A DNA stretch of 43,986 bases from contig JAQICC010000205.1 of the NCBI GenBank assembly GCA_027858735.1, forward strand, positions 1-43,986, given 5' to 3'. Under the pieces are notes generated by a model. The model had not been told where the DNA came from. It searched no databases and saw nothing but the letters and a program-made list of their open reading frames with translations. Positions 13,692 through 22,638 of this stretch are shown piece after piece (the first letter of the stretch is position 1; the number at the start of each line of letters is the position of its first letter). The stretch comes from Salinivirgaceae bacterium (GTDB lineage: Bacteria; Bacteroidota; Bacteroidia; Bacteroidales; SZUA-534). The position numbers and the translations under genes are program-made.

Positions 13692-15731
13692 ATGGCAAAA
13701 TTTATTCTATACTTATTTGAATCAGGGCTGTGTTTAACACTGCTGTATATGGTTTATTTTCTGTTTTTAAGAAAAGAAACCTATTTTAACTTCAACAGAA
13801 TTTACCTGTTGGGCATTATGGCTTTAGCTTTAATAATTCCTGTAGTTCATATTACAATTGCGGTTACAGCAAAAGACAATATTGAAGAGACTTTTCATGA
13901 TATTGGTAAATTACGAAGTTATTATACGGAGTTTGTGGCAATGGGTGATGCAGAGTTTGGGCGAGAGAAGTATCGAAATTACCCGGTAGCAACTTTTGAA
14001 GAAAATTATTATTATGCAAAGGATAATGAGAAGGCTAACAGACTTTTAAAGGATGAAACAGGTGGTGAAGGGGCAATAAATTCAAATACAAAATCTTCTA
14101 AAATAAATCTCTTAAAACTTATAATAATAGTATATCTGTTAGGAGTTTTGTTTTTTTTAGTGCGCTTAATTGTGTTGCTCACTTGGTTAGCAAATACGGT
14201 TAAGAGTAATCCTAGGCAAAGGCACAAAAATTACAAACTCGTTCTAATGGAAAAGGAAGTACCGCCTTTTTCATTTTTCCGTTACATTTTTGTGACAAAG
14301 GAAGCTACTCAGCTCAATCAATTTGAGCAAGTTCTGGCACACGAGAAAGTTCATGTTGGGCAAATGCATTCGCTCGATTTGATTATAGCTCATGCCATTA
14401 CAGTTTTTCAGTGGTTTAATCCCTTAGTTTGGAACTTGCAAAAGGCAATAAAAACAACACACGAATACATTGCCGATAGCAAAGTGGTGAATCAGGGCTT
14501 TGAATTATTTGATTATCAATCATTACTATTGAGTCAATTGGTCAGCATCCAATCAGTAGAATTGGTAAACAATTTTAATTTAATATCCATTAAAAAACGT
14601 ATAGCAATGATGACAAAAAGTAAATCGCGGTTTTCCGCAAAGCTAAAAGCGCTTATAATTATACCAATGGCGCTGGTTACCTTCTTTTTATTTGCCGATA
14701 TGACAATAAAAAGTCCGGTACTAAATTTCACAAATTTTTCTTCGGCAAAGGTTTCAAATCTAGATGGAATTTGGGAAAATAGCTCTGATACTTTTGGTAA
14801 ACTGCTTCTTTTTAAAGGGAGTAATTTATCGATTCTTGAGAGTTCCGATAAGGTTGATGTAATTGACCTTGATATTGTAATAAAAGATGAGGTTTTTGAA
14901 TTTAATAGATTTGGAAAGGCGAAAGAATCCTTAAAGTATCAACTTTCTGGAAGCGAATTGAAAATTTGGTGGACTGATAACGAATACGCTGTTTATAAAA
15001 AAACACATTTTAAAAACTCTTCTGATGCATTTACGCCAAAAGAAGCTGGAAATATCAAATTGCCGATGGCTGAATATGCCAAGATTCTTGAAAAACCCAA
15101 TTTGGTGATTAACGTATACGTATATTCCGATAAATATATAGTAGAAGATGTGGAATGCAAACTGGCTAATTTGAAAGAAGTATTGAGTAATAAATTTACC
15201 GGCTTTAATAAATTAGACTGGCCTTTTATTACTGCAAGATTGGTGGTTGATGAGGATACTGAAATGAAATCGGTTAATGCATTGAAGCAGGTGATGAGAG
15301 AGATATCATTACTTAGGGTTTCATATGGAAGTTTTCCTAAAAGCGGAGCTTCTGAGCTGCAATTTCATGCATCAGGTTTAACCAAAATGTTACCACCCCT
15401 TGGCGCTGAGGATATTGCACGGGATGAAATTGAAGAAAGAATTTTTGATATTGTAGATGGTGATGATTTGAATTTAAAGGCTAAGGAGCTAAGAGCATTT
15501 GTCGAGAATCATCCGGATTATATAATGGTGTATCAGAACAAGAATAGCACATTGTATGGTAACTATATTGCAGCCAGTGATATGGTTTTTAAAGTGTTTT
15601 ATGGTCTGAGAAATGAATATACTCAAGCAAAATTCAATTTGAAATATATCGATCTTCCTAAAAACCTGCAAAAAGAAGTACGCAAGAAATATCCAATGCG
15701 ATTATCAGAAACTAATTCTGACGAAGAATAA
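13692..15731 (+). CDS. BlaR1-type M56 membrane metalloprotease with C-terminal ExbD-like domain
   Basis: A 679-residue membrane protein starting MAKFILYLFESGLCLTLLYM. There are several membrane segments (about 1-25, 35-55, 145-170 and 320-340). A cytoplasmic zinc protease part has the HExxH motif at 217-221 (LAHEKVHVGQ), followed by WFNPLVWNLQKAIKTTHEYIADSKV with the third ligand Glu. The extracytoplasmic C-terminus is not a penicillin-binding sensor. It has a beta-rich region (WENSSDTFGKLLLF...) and then, at about 468-550, an ExbD/TolR-like pattern (LVINVYVYSDKYIVEDVEC ... ALKQVMREISLLRVSYG). The signal is therefore probably not a beta-lactam; the real one is unknown. It presumably inactivates the upstream BlaI-type repressor. 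A GTG at 13671 is a less likely start. Confidence 0.88.
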   Translation: MAKFILYLFESGLCLTLLYMVYFLFLRKETYFNFNRIYLLGIMALALIIPVVHITIAVTAKDNIEETFHDIGKLRSYYTEFVAMGDAEFGREKYRNYPVATFEENYYYAKDNEKANRLLKDETGGEGAINSNTKSSKINLLKLIIIVYLLGVLFFLVRLIVLLTWLANTVKSNPRQRHKNYKLVLMEKEVPPFSFFRYIFVTKEATQLNQFEQVLAHEKVHVGQMHSLDLIIAHAITVFQWFNPLVWNLQKAIKTTHEYIADSKVVNQGFELFDYQSLLLSQLVSIQSVELVNNFNLISIKKRIAMMTKSKSRFSAKLKALIIIPMALVTFFLFADMTIKSPVLNFTNFSSAKVSNLDGIWENSSDTFGKLLLFKGSNLSILESSDKVDVIDLDIVIKDEVFEFNRFGKAKESLKYQLSGSELKIWWTDNEYAVYKKTHFKNSSDAFTPKEAGNIKLPMAEYAKILEKPNLVINVYVYSDKYIVEDVECKLANLKEVLSNKFTGFNKLDWPFITARLVVDEDTEMKSVNALKQVMREISLLRVSYGSFPKSGASELQFHASGLTKMLPPLGAEDIARDEIEERIFDIVDGDDLNLKAKELRAFVENHPDYIMVYQNKNSTLYGNYIAASDMVFKVFYGLRNEYTQAKFNLKYIDLPKNLQKEVRKKYPMRLSETNSDEE

Positions 15732-15762
15732 AAAAGAGAGCGTCCGCTCCTTTTATATAAAA

Positions 15763-15780
15763 GCGGAGCTCCGGCTCCGC
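15763..15780. terminator. GC-rich stem-loop after blaR1
   Basis: GCGGAGC, loop TCCG, GCTCCGC. An upstream copy of the complementary arm (TCCGCT, 15753-15758) could form an alternative pairing. The nearest T-run begins about 8 bases beyond, so it is a plausible but imperfect terminator. Confidence 0.5.
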
Positions 15781-15827
15781 CACTTTCCTTTTTTTACCAA
15801 AAAACACCAACATTCCATATATTTATT

Positions 15828-15835
15828 TACTTTTG
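15828..15835 (+). promoter_or_regulatory. Possible -7 box of ychF
   Basis: TACTTTTG fits TANNTTTG and lies 75 bases before the ychF ATG; no clear TTTG is found at the proper distance upstream. Confidence 0.35.
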
Positions 15836-15910
15836 CGCCAAATTCAAAGATCTGAGAAATTTTACCAGAACGGTTTAATGTCTATGGTCTAAAATCTAAA
15901 AGTTAAAATA

Positions 15911-17014
15911 ATGGCATTACAGTGTGGAATAGTGGGGTTACCAAATGTAGGAAAATCAACGTTGTTTAATTGCTTGTCGAATGCTAAAGCACAATCGGCA
16001 AACTTTCCTTTTTGTACAATAGAGCCTAATGTAGGTGTAATTACAGTACCCGATGAAAGAATTACAAAGTTGGCTACCATGGCACAATCAGAGAAAGTGA
16101 TTCCAACCACTGTTGAAATTGTTGATATTGCTGGTTTGGTTAAAGGTGCCAGTAAAGGCGAGGGTTTGGGAAATAAATTTCTTGGAAATATTCGCGAAAC
16201 CAATGCAATTATTCATGTGCTACGCTGTTTCGATGATGATAATATTACCCATGTTGATGGCAGTATTGACCCCATGCGTGATAAAGAGATTATTGATACC
16301 GAACTTCAAATAAAAGACCTTGAAACTGTTGAAGCCTACATTGCTAAAATAGAAAAAGTAGCTCGTACGGGCGGCGACAAAAAAGCACAAAAAACCTTAG
16401 AGCTTTTACTTAAATATAAAGAAGCTTTAATGAAGGGGGAGTCCGCACGTACAGTTGAAATCGATCCGTTAGCAAAAAAAGACAATTTGAATGACTTAAT
16501 GTTACTAACAGATAAACCTATTTTGTATGTATGTAATGTTGATGAAGCTTCTGTAGTAACTGGCAACAAATACACTCAGGCTGTGATTGAGGCTGTGAAA
16601 AATGAAAATGCCGAGGTGTTAATTATTGGTGCAGGTATTGAGTCTGATATTGCAGAATTGGAAAGCTACGAAGAGAGAAAGGAATTTTTAGAAGATTTAG
16701 GTCTAAAAAGCTCAGGAGTTTCTAAATTAATTAACGCGGCCTACAAATTACTAAAACTACAAACATACTTTACTGTTGGCCCAAAAGAAACCCGTGCCTG
16801 GACATTCAAGATTGGAATGAAAGCTCCTCAATGTGCAGGAATTATTCATACCGATTTTGAAAAAGGTTTTATTCGCGCCGAGGTTATTAAGTTTGACGAT
16901 TATACAACCCTAGGTTCTGAAGCTGCTTGTCGCGATGCTGGTAAAATTGGTATTGAAGGGAAAGACTATGTTGCTCAAGATGGCGATATTATGCACTTCC
17001 GTTTTAATGTATAG
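15911..17014 (+). CDS. ychF: Redox-regulated ATPase/GTPase YchF (Obg-related)
   Basis: A conserved TRAFAC-class P-loop protein that binds ribosomes and in several bacteria prefers ATP. In 367 residues: G1 GLPNVGKST near the N-terminus, G2/G3 region with VEIVDIAGLVKGASKGEGLGNKFL, the NVDE motif (CNVDEASV) replacing the canonical NKxD, a helical insertion (about 120-195), and the C-terminal TGS domain with RAWTFKIGMKAPQCAGIIHTDFEKGFI and the end AQDGDIMHFRFNV. Length and motifs are standard. It is a single gene with its own terminator. Confidence 0.97.
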   Translation: MALQCGIVGLPNVGKSTLFNCLSNAKAQSANFPFCTIEPNVGVITVPDERITKLATMAQSEKVIPTTVEIVDIAGLVKGASKGEGLGNKFLGNIRETNAIIHVLRCFDDDNITHVDGSIDPMRDKEIIDTELQIKDLETVEAYIAKIEKVARTGGDKKAQKTLELLLKYKEALMKGESARTVEIDPLAKKDNLNDLMLLTDKPILYVCNVDEASVVTGNKYTQAVIEAVKNENAEVLIIGAGIESDIAELESYEERKEFLEDLGLKSSGVSKLINAAYKLLKLQTYFTVGPKETRAWTFKIGMKAPQCAGIIHTDFEKGFIRAEVIKFDDYTTLGSEAACRDAGKIGIEGKDYVAQDGDIMHFRFNV

Positions 17015-17103
17015 CTATTTGTTTGATAACCTGCAATAGTATCGCTATCTGTTTTTATAAATTTTCTTGATTTAGCCAACGGATAATTGAATTAAAAAAT
17101 AGA

Positions 17104-17167
17104 ACAACAAAAAAAGCGAAAAACACGAAAAAAGGAATAAATTCGTGTTTTTCGCTTTTTTTGTTGT
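17104..17167. terminator. Very long perfect stem-loop after ychF
   Basis: Two perfectly complementary 26-base arms (17104-17129 and 17142-17167) around a 12-base loop. The core is GCGAAAAACACGAA, and A and T tracts lie inside the stem. It works as an intrinsic terminator in either direction and ends only 13 bases before the next ATG. Confidence 0.85.
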
Positions 17168-17180
17168 CTAAAAGAATACT

Positions 17181-18875
17181 ATGATTATAAATATAAAAAC
17201 AATGCGCTCAATATTTATTTTAATTGCAATTTACCTTTCTAACTTTAGCCTTTACTCGCAGCAACCGCTTGAACTAAAACTACAGGAGCGGGGTGAGGTT
17301 GTAGTCTCAATTGATGCGAATGACTTGAGTAAATTGCCCAATCAAGGTAGTTGGTCAATAGACAATGTAAAAAATGGCAGAGCTTATATTTATTTAAATA
17401 CAAAATATTACAATAAGCTTGTTGAATTAGCAATCCCTTTTATTCCTGAACCCATACCATCATTGATTAATGAGGTTAAAATGGCACATTCAATTGCTGA
17501 AACTGAAAATTGGGATTCTTATCCTGACTATGAGACCTACTTGGCTATCATGGAAAAGTATGCAACTGATTATCCTGATTTATGCAAACTAGATACCATT
17601 GGATACAGCACCCAAAATAGATTGCTATTGGCTTTAAAAATTTCTGATAATGTGAACGAAGATGAAACAGAGCCTGAATTTTTCTATACTTCCTCAATGC
17701 ATGGTAATGAGCTTACTGGTTATGTTTTAATGTTACGATTGGCTGATTATTTGCTAAGTAATTATGCAGTTGCCAAAGGCGCAAGTCTAATTGACGAACT
17801 GGAAATCTATATAAATCCGCTGGCAAACCCTGATGGTACTTTTGCTGATGGTAATGAATCGGTAAATGGAGCTACACGAGGTAATGCTAATAATATTGAT
17901 TTAAATCGGAATTTTCCTGATAGAATTGTTGGAGATAAGCCTACTGGACCATGGCAGGCAGAAACTATTGCTATGATGGAATATATGCAAAAACGAAATT
18001 TTGGTATTTCTATGAATTTTCATGGGGGTAGAGAAGTGCTAAATTATCCTTATGACGATACAGTGTATAGAGGTGAATTGCATCCTGATAATCGTTGGTT
18101 TAATTTTATTTGTACAGAATATGTAACCAAAGCTCGTGAGGTTGATGAATTATATATGATAGATGTTGATGATTCGGGTGTTACAATTGGATATGAGTGG
18201 TATGCAGTGTCTGGTGGTCGACAAGACTATGTCACTCATTTTATTGGGGGGAGAGAAGTTACTTGTGAATTAAGCACGAAATATATACCACCTGCATCAG
18301 AATTACCCGACTTTTGGGATAAAAACTACCTTTCACTTATTGGTTACATGGAGCAAGTCATGTATGGTATACATGGTAATGTTGCCGGAGAAAATTTCGA
18401 ACCCATAGATGCTAAAATTGAAGTGCTTGATCATGATAAGGATAGCTCGCATGTGAGAACTCAAGATGGGGGAGTATTCTATCGCTATTTAAAAGCTGGT
18501 ACTTACGATATTAAAGTTACTGCCGCTGGACACAAATCGCAAACCATAAACGATGTTGTTGTAAACGATTTTGAAGTAACAACCCTCGATGTTCTCTTAG
18601 AGGAGGGAGTGTCGGTTAAAAACGCTCTTGCATTGAATATACAGGTTTATCCAAACCCAAATAGAGGTTCATTCATCATAAATGGAATTAAAGTCTTTAA
18701 TGGCGATTCTAAACTTTCTATTTATAATTTGGAAGGTAGGTTGATTTGGGAAAACAAACATGTTCAGCTTTCGAATCAGTTAAATGTTGATCTTAAGCTT
18801 ATTCCCAAAGGAATCTATATTTTATCAATCAAAAACCAGAATAGGACTGCAACGCAAAAGCTTATTATTCAATAA
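17181..18875 (+). CDS. Secreted M14 zinc carboxypeptidase with type IX sorting domain
   Basis: A 564-residue exported peptidase. Signal peptide at about 8-27 (MRSIFILIAIYLSNFSLYSQ; an ATG at 17202 is an equally possible start). The M14 catalytic domain (about 110-395) has zinc ligands H174 and E177 in SMHGNELTGY and H281 in MNFHGGREV, the substrate Arg in DLNRNFPD, NPLANPDGT, and a late CELSTKY segment probably with the catalytic Glu. Then comes a carboxypeptidase-regulatory beta domain (about 395-475, GNVAGENFEPIDAKIEV). A type A T9SS C-terminal domain begins IQVYPNPNRGSF and ends GIYILSIKNQNRTATQKLIIQ. It should be released or surface-anchored through type IX secretion. A digestive or envelope role is inferred. 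Confidence 0.94.
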   Translation: MIINIKTMRSIFILIAIYLSNFSLYSQQPLELKLQERGEVVVSIDANDLSKLPNQGSWSIDNVKNGRAYIYLNTKYYNKLVELAIPFIPEPIPSLINEVKMAHSIAETENWDSYPDYETYLAIMEKYATDYPDLCKLDTIGYSTQNRLLLALKISDNVNEDETEPEFFYTSSMHGNELTGYVLMLRLADYLLSNYAVAKGASLIDELEIYINPLANPDGTFADGNESVNGATRGNANNIDLNRNFPDRIVGDKPTGPWQAETIAMMEYMQKRNFGISMNFHGGREVLNYPYDDTVYRGELHPDNRWFNFICTEYVTKAREVDELYMIDVDDSGVTIGYEWYAVSGGRQDYVTHFIGGREVTCELSTKYIPPASELPDFWDKNYLSLIGYMEQVMYGIHGNVAGENFEPIDAKIEVLDHDKDSSHVRTQDGGVFYRYLKAGTYDIKVTAAGHKSQTINDVVVNDFEVTTLDVLLEEGVSVKNALALNIQVYPNPNRGSFIINGIKVFNGDSKLSIYNLEGRLIWENKHVQLSNQLNVDLKLIPKGIYILSIKNQNRTATQKLIIQ

Positions 18876-18948
18876 TTGAATCTCCATCTTGATAATATTC
18901 TTTAAAACCTGTACGTTTGTTCCCTTACTTAAAATAATAACTTGGGCA

Positions 18949-20586
18949 ATGAACAAACTTATATATACCACATTATTCTTATCTCTTTTTATTTCGAATT
19001 TTACTTCTGCACAAAAGCGAAAAGATATTCCACCTGAGCACCCTGTATTGGTAATCGGTATTGTGGTTGAAGATATGCGCTATGACTACCTGTACCGTTT
19101 TTGGAACAATTTTGGAGAAGGTGGGTTTAAAAAATTAATTGATGAAGGTACACTTTGTAAAAATGCCAATTATAATTATATGCTTACTCAAACTGCGCCT
19201 GGGTTTGCAACCATGGCTGCCGGATGTGAGCCTGTAATTCATGGCATAGTTTCCGATAATTGGTATCAACGAATACAGAAAATGAATACCTTTTCGGTTT
19301 TCGATGCAAAAATGAAAACCATTGGTGTTGAAAATGATATATATCCGTATGCCCCAACAAATTTGCTAACCACCACCTTTACCGATGAGCTAAAGCTGTT
19401 TAATAATGGGAAATCTAAAATAATTGGTATATCGTTTAAACCAGAAAGTGCCATACTTTCTGCGGGTCATTTGGGCGATGCTGCATATTGGTTCGATGAT
19501 GTTTCAGGTAAATTTATTACCAGCTCCTATTACTGCGATTCATTACCTGCTTGGGTTAATACATTTAACGATAAAAAATTTCCCGACATATATATTGAAC
19601 GTGATTGGTTGCCTTTATTATCAAAAGAAAAATATAGGGAGGGTTCTTTGCAAGGAAATTCGAATAGTGTAGGATTTGCATCGGAAAACAAATTTGCAAA
19701 ACGTATTTCAAGCTTTGTGAAGAAAAATGAGGCTTATGCGGTTTTAAAAGCAACACCCTTTGGTATAACTTTAACCAAAGATTTTGCCATTTCAGCTATA
19801 CTCGATGAAGAACTAGGTAAAGATGTATTTACTGATTATATAAATATTGGTTTTGCATCAACATCAAGAGTGAGTCAGTCATGCGGACCAAATTCCATTG
19901 AGTTAGAAGATTTATATATAAGGTTGGATCGTGAGCTTGAGCATTTTCTTCAATTTATCGATGATCAATTTGGAAAACAAAATGTACTAATTTATTTAAC
20001 ATCCGATCACGGTGCAGCTTATGATCCGCAAGAATTAAAAAAACAGAATATACCAGCAGGGCAGTTTAATGCTGAAAGAGCAATAATGCTTTTGGGAACC
20101 TATATGAATGCTGTTTATGATAAGGGAAAATGGATATCGGCTTACCATAACAAGCAAATCTATTTAAATCATCGCTTAATTGAAGATTCTGAACTAAAAT
20201 TAAGCGATGTGCAAGATGTTGTAGCACAGTTTATTATTCAATTTACGGGTGTTGCAAATGCCATGACATCAACAACACTAGAACAGTCGAATTTTTCCGA
20301 AGGTATTTTTGGGTATATGCAAAACTCATACAACCAAAAACGGTCGGGCGATGTGATAATTAACCTTGAACCTGCATGGATAGAAAAGGGAGAGTACTTG
20401 AGTACAGCAAATTCAGCCAATAAATACGATACTCATGTGCCCTTAATGTGGTACGGATGGAAAATAAAGCGATCGAAAATTTTACGAACAATTTATATGA
20501 AAGATATTGCACCCACAATTGCTAATTTCTTAGATATTCCTTTTCCAAATGGATGTACAGGAAATGTAATCACCGAACTTAATTAA
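18949..20586 (+). CDS. PafA-like alkaline phosphatase/phosphodiesterase superfamily protein
   Basis: A 545-residue exported enzyme from the ATG at 18949, with signal peptide MNKLIYTTLFLSLFISNFTSAQ. Alkaline phosphatase superfamily features: LVIGIVVEDMRYDYLYRF (first metal Asp), the Thr nucleophile at about 82 in TQTAPGFATMAAG with CEPVIHGIVSDNWY, the LYIRLDRELEHFLQFIDDQFG helix, the metal site YLTSDHGAA, and a late THVPLMWYGW. This is the pattern of the PafA phosphatase of Bacteroidota. The usual PGH after the nucleophile is PGF here. Likely role: phosphate release from phosphomonoesters in the periplasm. It follows the M14 gene by about 70 bases and ends flush against the converging GGGP synthase. 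Confidence 0.9.
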   Translation: MNKLIYTTLFLSLFISNFTSAQKRKDIPPEHPVLVIGIVVEDMRYDYLYRFWNNFGEGGFKKLIDEGTLCKNANYNYMLTQTAPGFATMAAGCEPVIHGIVSDNWYQRIQKMNTFSVFDAKMKTIGVENDIYPYAPTNLLTTTFTDELKLFNNGKSKIIGISFKPESAILSAGHLGDAAYWFDDVSGKFITSSYYCDSLPAWVNTFNDKKFPDIYIERDWLPLLSKEKYREGSLQGNSNSVGFASENKFAKRISSFVKKNEAYAVLKATPFGITLTKDFAISAILDEELGKDVFTDYINIGFASTSRVSQSCGPNSIELEDLYIRLDRELEHFLQFIDDQFGKQNVLIYLTSDHGAAYDPQELKKQNIPAGQFNAERAIMLLGTYMNAVYDKGKWISAYHNKQIYLNHRLIEDSELKLSDVQDVVAQFIIQFTGVANAMTSTTLEQSNFSEGIFGYMQNSYNQKRSGDVIINLEPAWIEKGEYLSTANSANKYDTHVPLMWYGWKIKRSKILRTIYMKDIAPTIANFLDIPFPNGCTGNVITELN

Positions 20587-21321
20587 TTAATAATCAGCAA
20601 TAATTCTCGCGAATTCAGATATAAATCCGGGATTGTTTTCTGAGGCAGTGCCAATAACTATCATATCGGCACCTGCTTTTAATATATCTATTAACTGTTG
20701 GCTTTTACGAATTCCACCACCTACAATAAGTGGTATCTCCGTTTTTGCTTTAACTGCTGATATCATTTCTGTCGATACGGGTATTTTTGCTCCGCTTCCA
20801 GCTTCTAAATATATGGCTTGTAAACCAAGCATCTCGCCAGCTAAAGCTGTAGCAACAGCAATGTCGTTTTTTCGATAAGGTATAGGTGCAGTATTGCTCA
20901 TGTAAGAAACCGATGTGTCAATGCCAGAATTTACTAAAATATAACCTGTTGGAATTACTTCAATTCGCGACTTTTTTATTTTAGGAGCTGCTAATACATG
21001 ATTGCCGATTAAAAATTCAGGATTGCGACCCGAAATTAATGAAAGTAACAATATGCCATCGGCATGTTTTGATACTTGCAAAGCGCTGCCTGGAAATAAA
21101 TAAACGGGTTTTGAGGTAAGTGCCTTTATCTGCTTGACTGTGTCGTCAATGCCATTGAATACGATACTTCCACCTATTAAAATTACATCTGGTCCGGGTT
21201 CGGAATTAGCAACTATCATTAATTTTTCTAATGATTTTGAATCGTGTTTATCGGGGTCAACCAATAAAGCAAAAAGTTTTTTGCCTGATGAAATTTTATT
21301 GTGTAGTATTGATTTTAACAT
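20587..21321 (-). CDS. Geranylgeranylglyceryl phosphate synthase family protein
   Basis: A 244-residue TIM-barrel prenyltransferase of the GGGP synthase/PcrB family, which joins a polyprenyl diphosphate to glycerol-1-phosphate to make an ether bond. Motifs seen: LFALLVDPDKH (first strand), DVILIGGS, PVYLFPGSALQVS, GYILVNSG, the catalytic-site YLEAGSGAKIPV and the phosphate loop LIVGGGIRKSQQ. Length fits the larger bacterial/archaeal group found in Bacteroidota. The physiological product in these bacteria is not well defined. The gene is last in a run with the phosphopantetheinyl transferase upstream (44-base gap). Confidence 0.92.
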   Translation of the reverse strand: MLKSILHNKISSGKKLFALLVDPDKHDSKSLEKLMIVANSEPGPDVILIGGSIVFNGIDDTVKQIKALTSKPVYLFPGSALQVSKHADGILLLSLISGRNPEFLIGNHVLAAPKIKKSRIEVIPTGYILVNSGIDTSVSYMSNTAPIPYRKNDIAVATALAGEMLGLQAIYLEAGSGAKIPVSTEMISAVKAKTEIPLIVGGGIRKSQQLIDILKAGADMIVIGTASENNPGFISEFARIIADY

Positions 21322-21365
21322 TGTAACAAATATATACTTTTTCGGAATGAGCGTAAAGATTTATT

Positions 21366-22004
21366 TTACGAATTGATGGAACTTTTTGAGAGAGTGTATG
21401 TTAAAATATCGTTTTCAATGCATATATAGTTCACCAAATAACTGCTCTCTTTACCCGATTTAATTACTTCGGTTCTGAATTTTCCAGAACCTGCATCAAC
21501 CTCAAATTTTGAAATAAGCATGTCATAAAAATCTAAATGCTTTTCATGAAGCTTAAAAACAGTTTCTTTCGCACTCCAGCATGTTGTCAACTGATTAAGA
21601 TCTGTACACCAACTTAATTCCTCTGAATTAAGAAATTTATGTTTCACTTTAGCTACACGTTCCGAAATAAATTCAATATCAACTCCCGGAAAATAATCAT
21701 GTGAAATAATTATAGCGACAAAATTACGAGAATGAGAAATTGAAATATTTGAATCGTGATTTTCAATATAGGGTTTGCTATTTTCGTTATATAGAATTGT
21801 TTTGCGTTGTTGTAGCAATTCAGTTAATAGTATTCTTGTTGAAAGCCATTCCTTTTTACGCGACTCGTTGGATATTTTATTGTAGTGTACTTGTTCAAGT
21901 TTGTTCAATTCATAAACCGATTCAAGCAATTCTAAATCTTCTTCTTTTTTCCAGATACCTAATTGAGTACCCTTAGCAATGCAATTTATATTTATTAAAG
22001 CCAT
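21366..22004 (-). CDS. 4'-phosphopantetheinyl transferase superfamily protein
   Basis: A 212-residue Sfp-type enzyme that moves phosphopantetheine from CoA onto a carrier-protein serine. Core motifs: NISISHSRNFVAII, GVDIEFISERVAKV (magnesium-binding Asp/Glu) and TCWSAKETVFKL, with Lys and Glu of the active site. The ATG at 22004 follows the gldD stop codon by one base; a TTG at 22019 inside gldD is less likely. The position next to gldD and gldE is a conserved neighbourhood in gliding Bacteroidota. The acceptor protein (fatty acid synthesis ACP or another carrier) cannot be told from sequence. Confidence 0.9.
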   Translation of the reverse strand: MALININCIAKGTQLGIWKKEEDLELLESVYELNKLEQVHYNKISNESRKKEWLSTRILLTELLQQRKTILYNENSKPYIENHDSNISISHSRNFVAIIISHDYFPGVDIEFISERVAKVKHKFLNSEELSWCTDLNQLTTCWSAKETVFKLHEKHLDFYDMLISKFEVDAGSGKFRTEVIKSGKESSYLVNYICIENDILTYTLSKSSINS

Positions 22005-22005
22005 A

Positions 22006-22572
22006 TTATTTCCACTCAAAAGTTTCTATTAAATGCATAATATCTTCATTAATGTAGGCAAGTACCGGAGCAAGTGAATCCTTGTTGGGGGTTACATTAA
22101 AATAGAGGGCACCACGTACAAAGTTTTTAGTGCTATCGGTTAAAAAGAATTGAGTATTCGAAGCTGCATCGCCTTTTATATTGTATTTGATGCCGTATAC
22201 ATTTTTCTCTTTCTTAATAAAAACATCTTCTGATATAGCATCGGCTTTTATGGTATGCTTATACACAAACCCTCTTGAATCTTTTATGTATTGGTCAACA
22301 TTATTGTCTACTTCTTTATAGCTTAAGTGTATGGTTGCTTTATATTGTGGATAAACAATATTAATCCAATACAATTCATGTGCTGCTTTCCTATTATTTA
22401 TAATAAGACTATTGGTTGGTACTTCAAAGCGATAAGGTAATATGTCTGGCGATTTTTTGTACTCTTTTTCGGGCAAATCAATACGAAAAAAACCTCGAGG
22501 TTTGGGAGTGTAATCTTGTCCGCATGAAAAAAATACCAAGACAGGTATTATAAATAAAAACAATCGAATCAT
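22006..22572 (-). CDS. gldD: Gliding motility lipoprotein GldD
   Basis: A 188-residue lipoprotein with the signal peptide MIRLFLFIIPVLVFFSCGQ; the lipobox Cys is in FFSC. The family hallmark YTPKPRGFFRIDLPEKEY follows at once. The rest is soluble and beta-rich, ending HLIETFEWK. GldD is needed for gliding and type IX secretion in Flavobacterium; its exact action is not known. It lies 66 bases downstream of gldE, and the order mutY-ssb-gldE-gldD-phosphopantetheinyl transferase supports the assignment. Confidence 0.93.
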   Translation of the reverse strand: MIRLFLFIIPVLVFFSCGQDYTPKPRGFFRIDLPEKEYKKSPDILPYRFEVPTNSLIINNRKAAHELYWINIVYPQYKATIHLSYKEVDNNVDQYIKDSRGFVYKHTIKADAISEDVFIKKEKNVYGIKYNIKGDAASNTQFFLTDSTKNFVRGALYFNVTPNKDSLAPVLAYINEDIMHLIETFEWK

Positions 22573-22638
22573 TGGAAATACAAATTTTGGATAAAAATAA
22601 CTTTATTTATTCTGATAAAGAATCTTAAATGAATAAAG

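Noticed and set aside
13692-15731. Beta-lactam resistance operon
   Set aside because: BlaI and BlaR1-type proteins are present, but there is no beta-lactamase or PBP gene nearby and the sensor domain is not of the penicillin-binding type.
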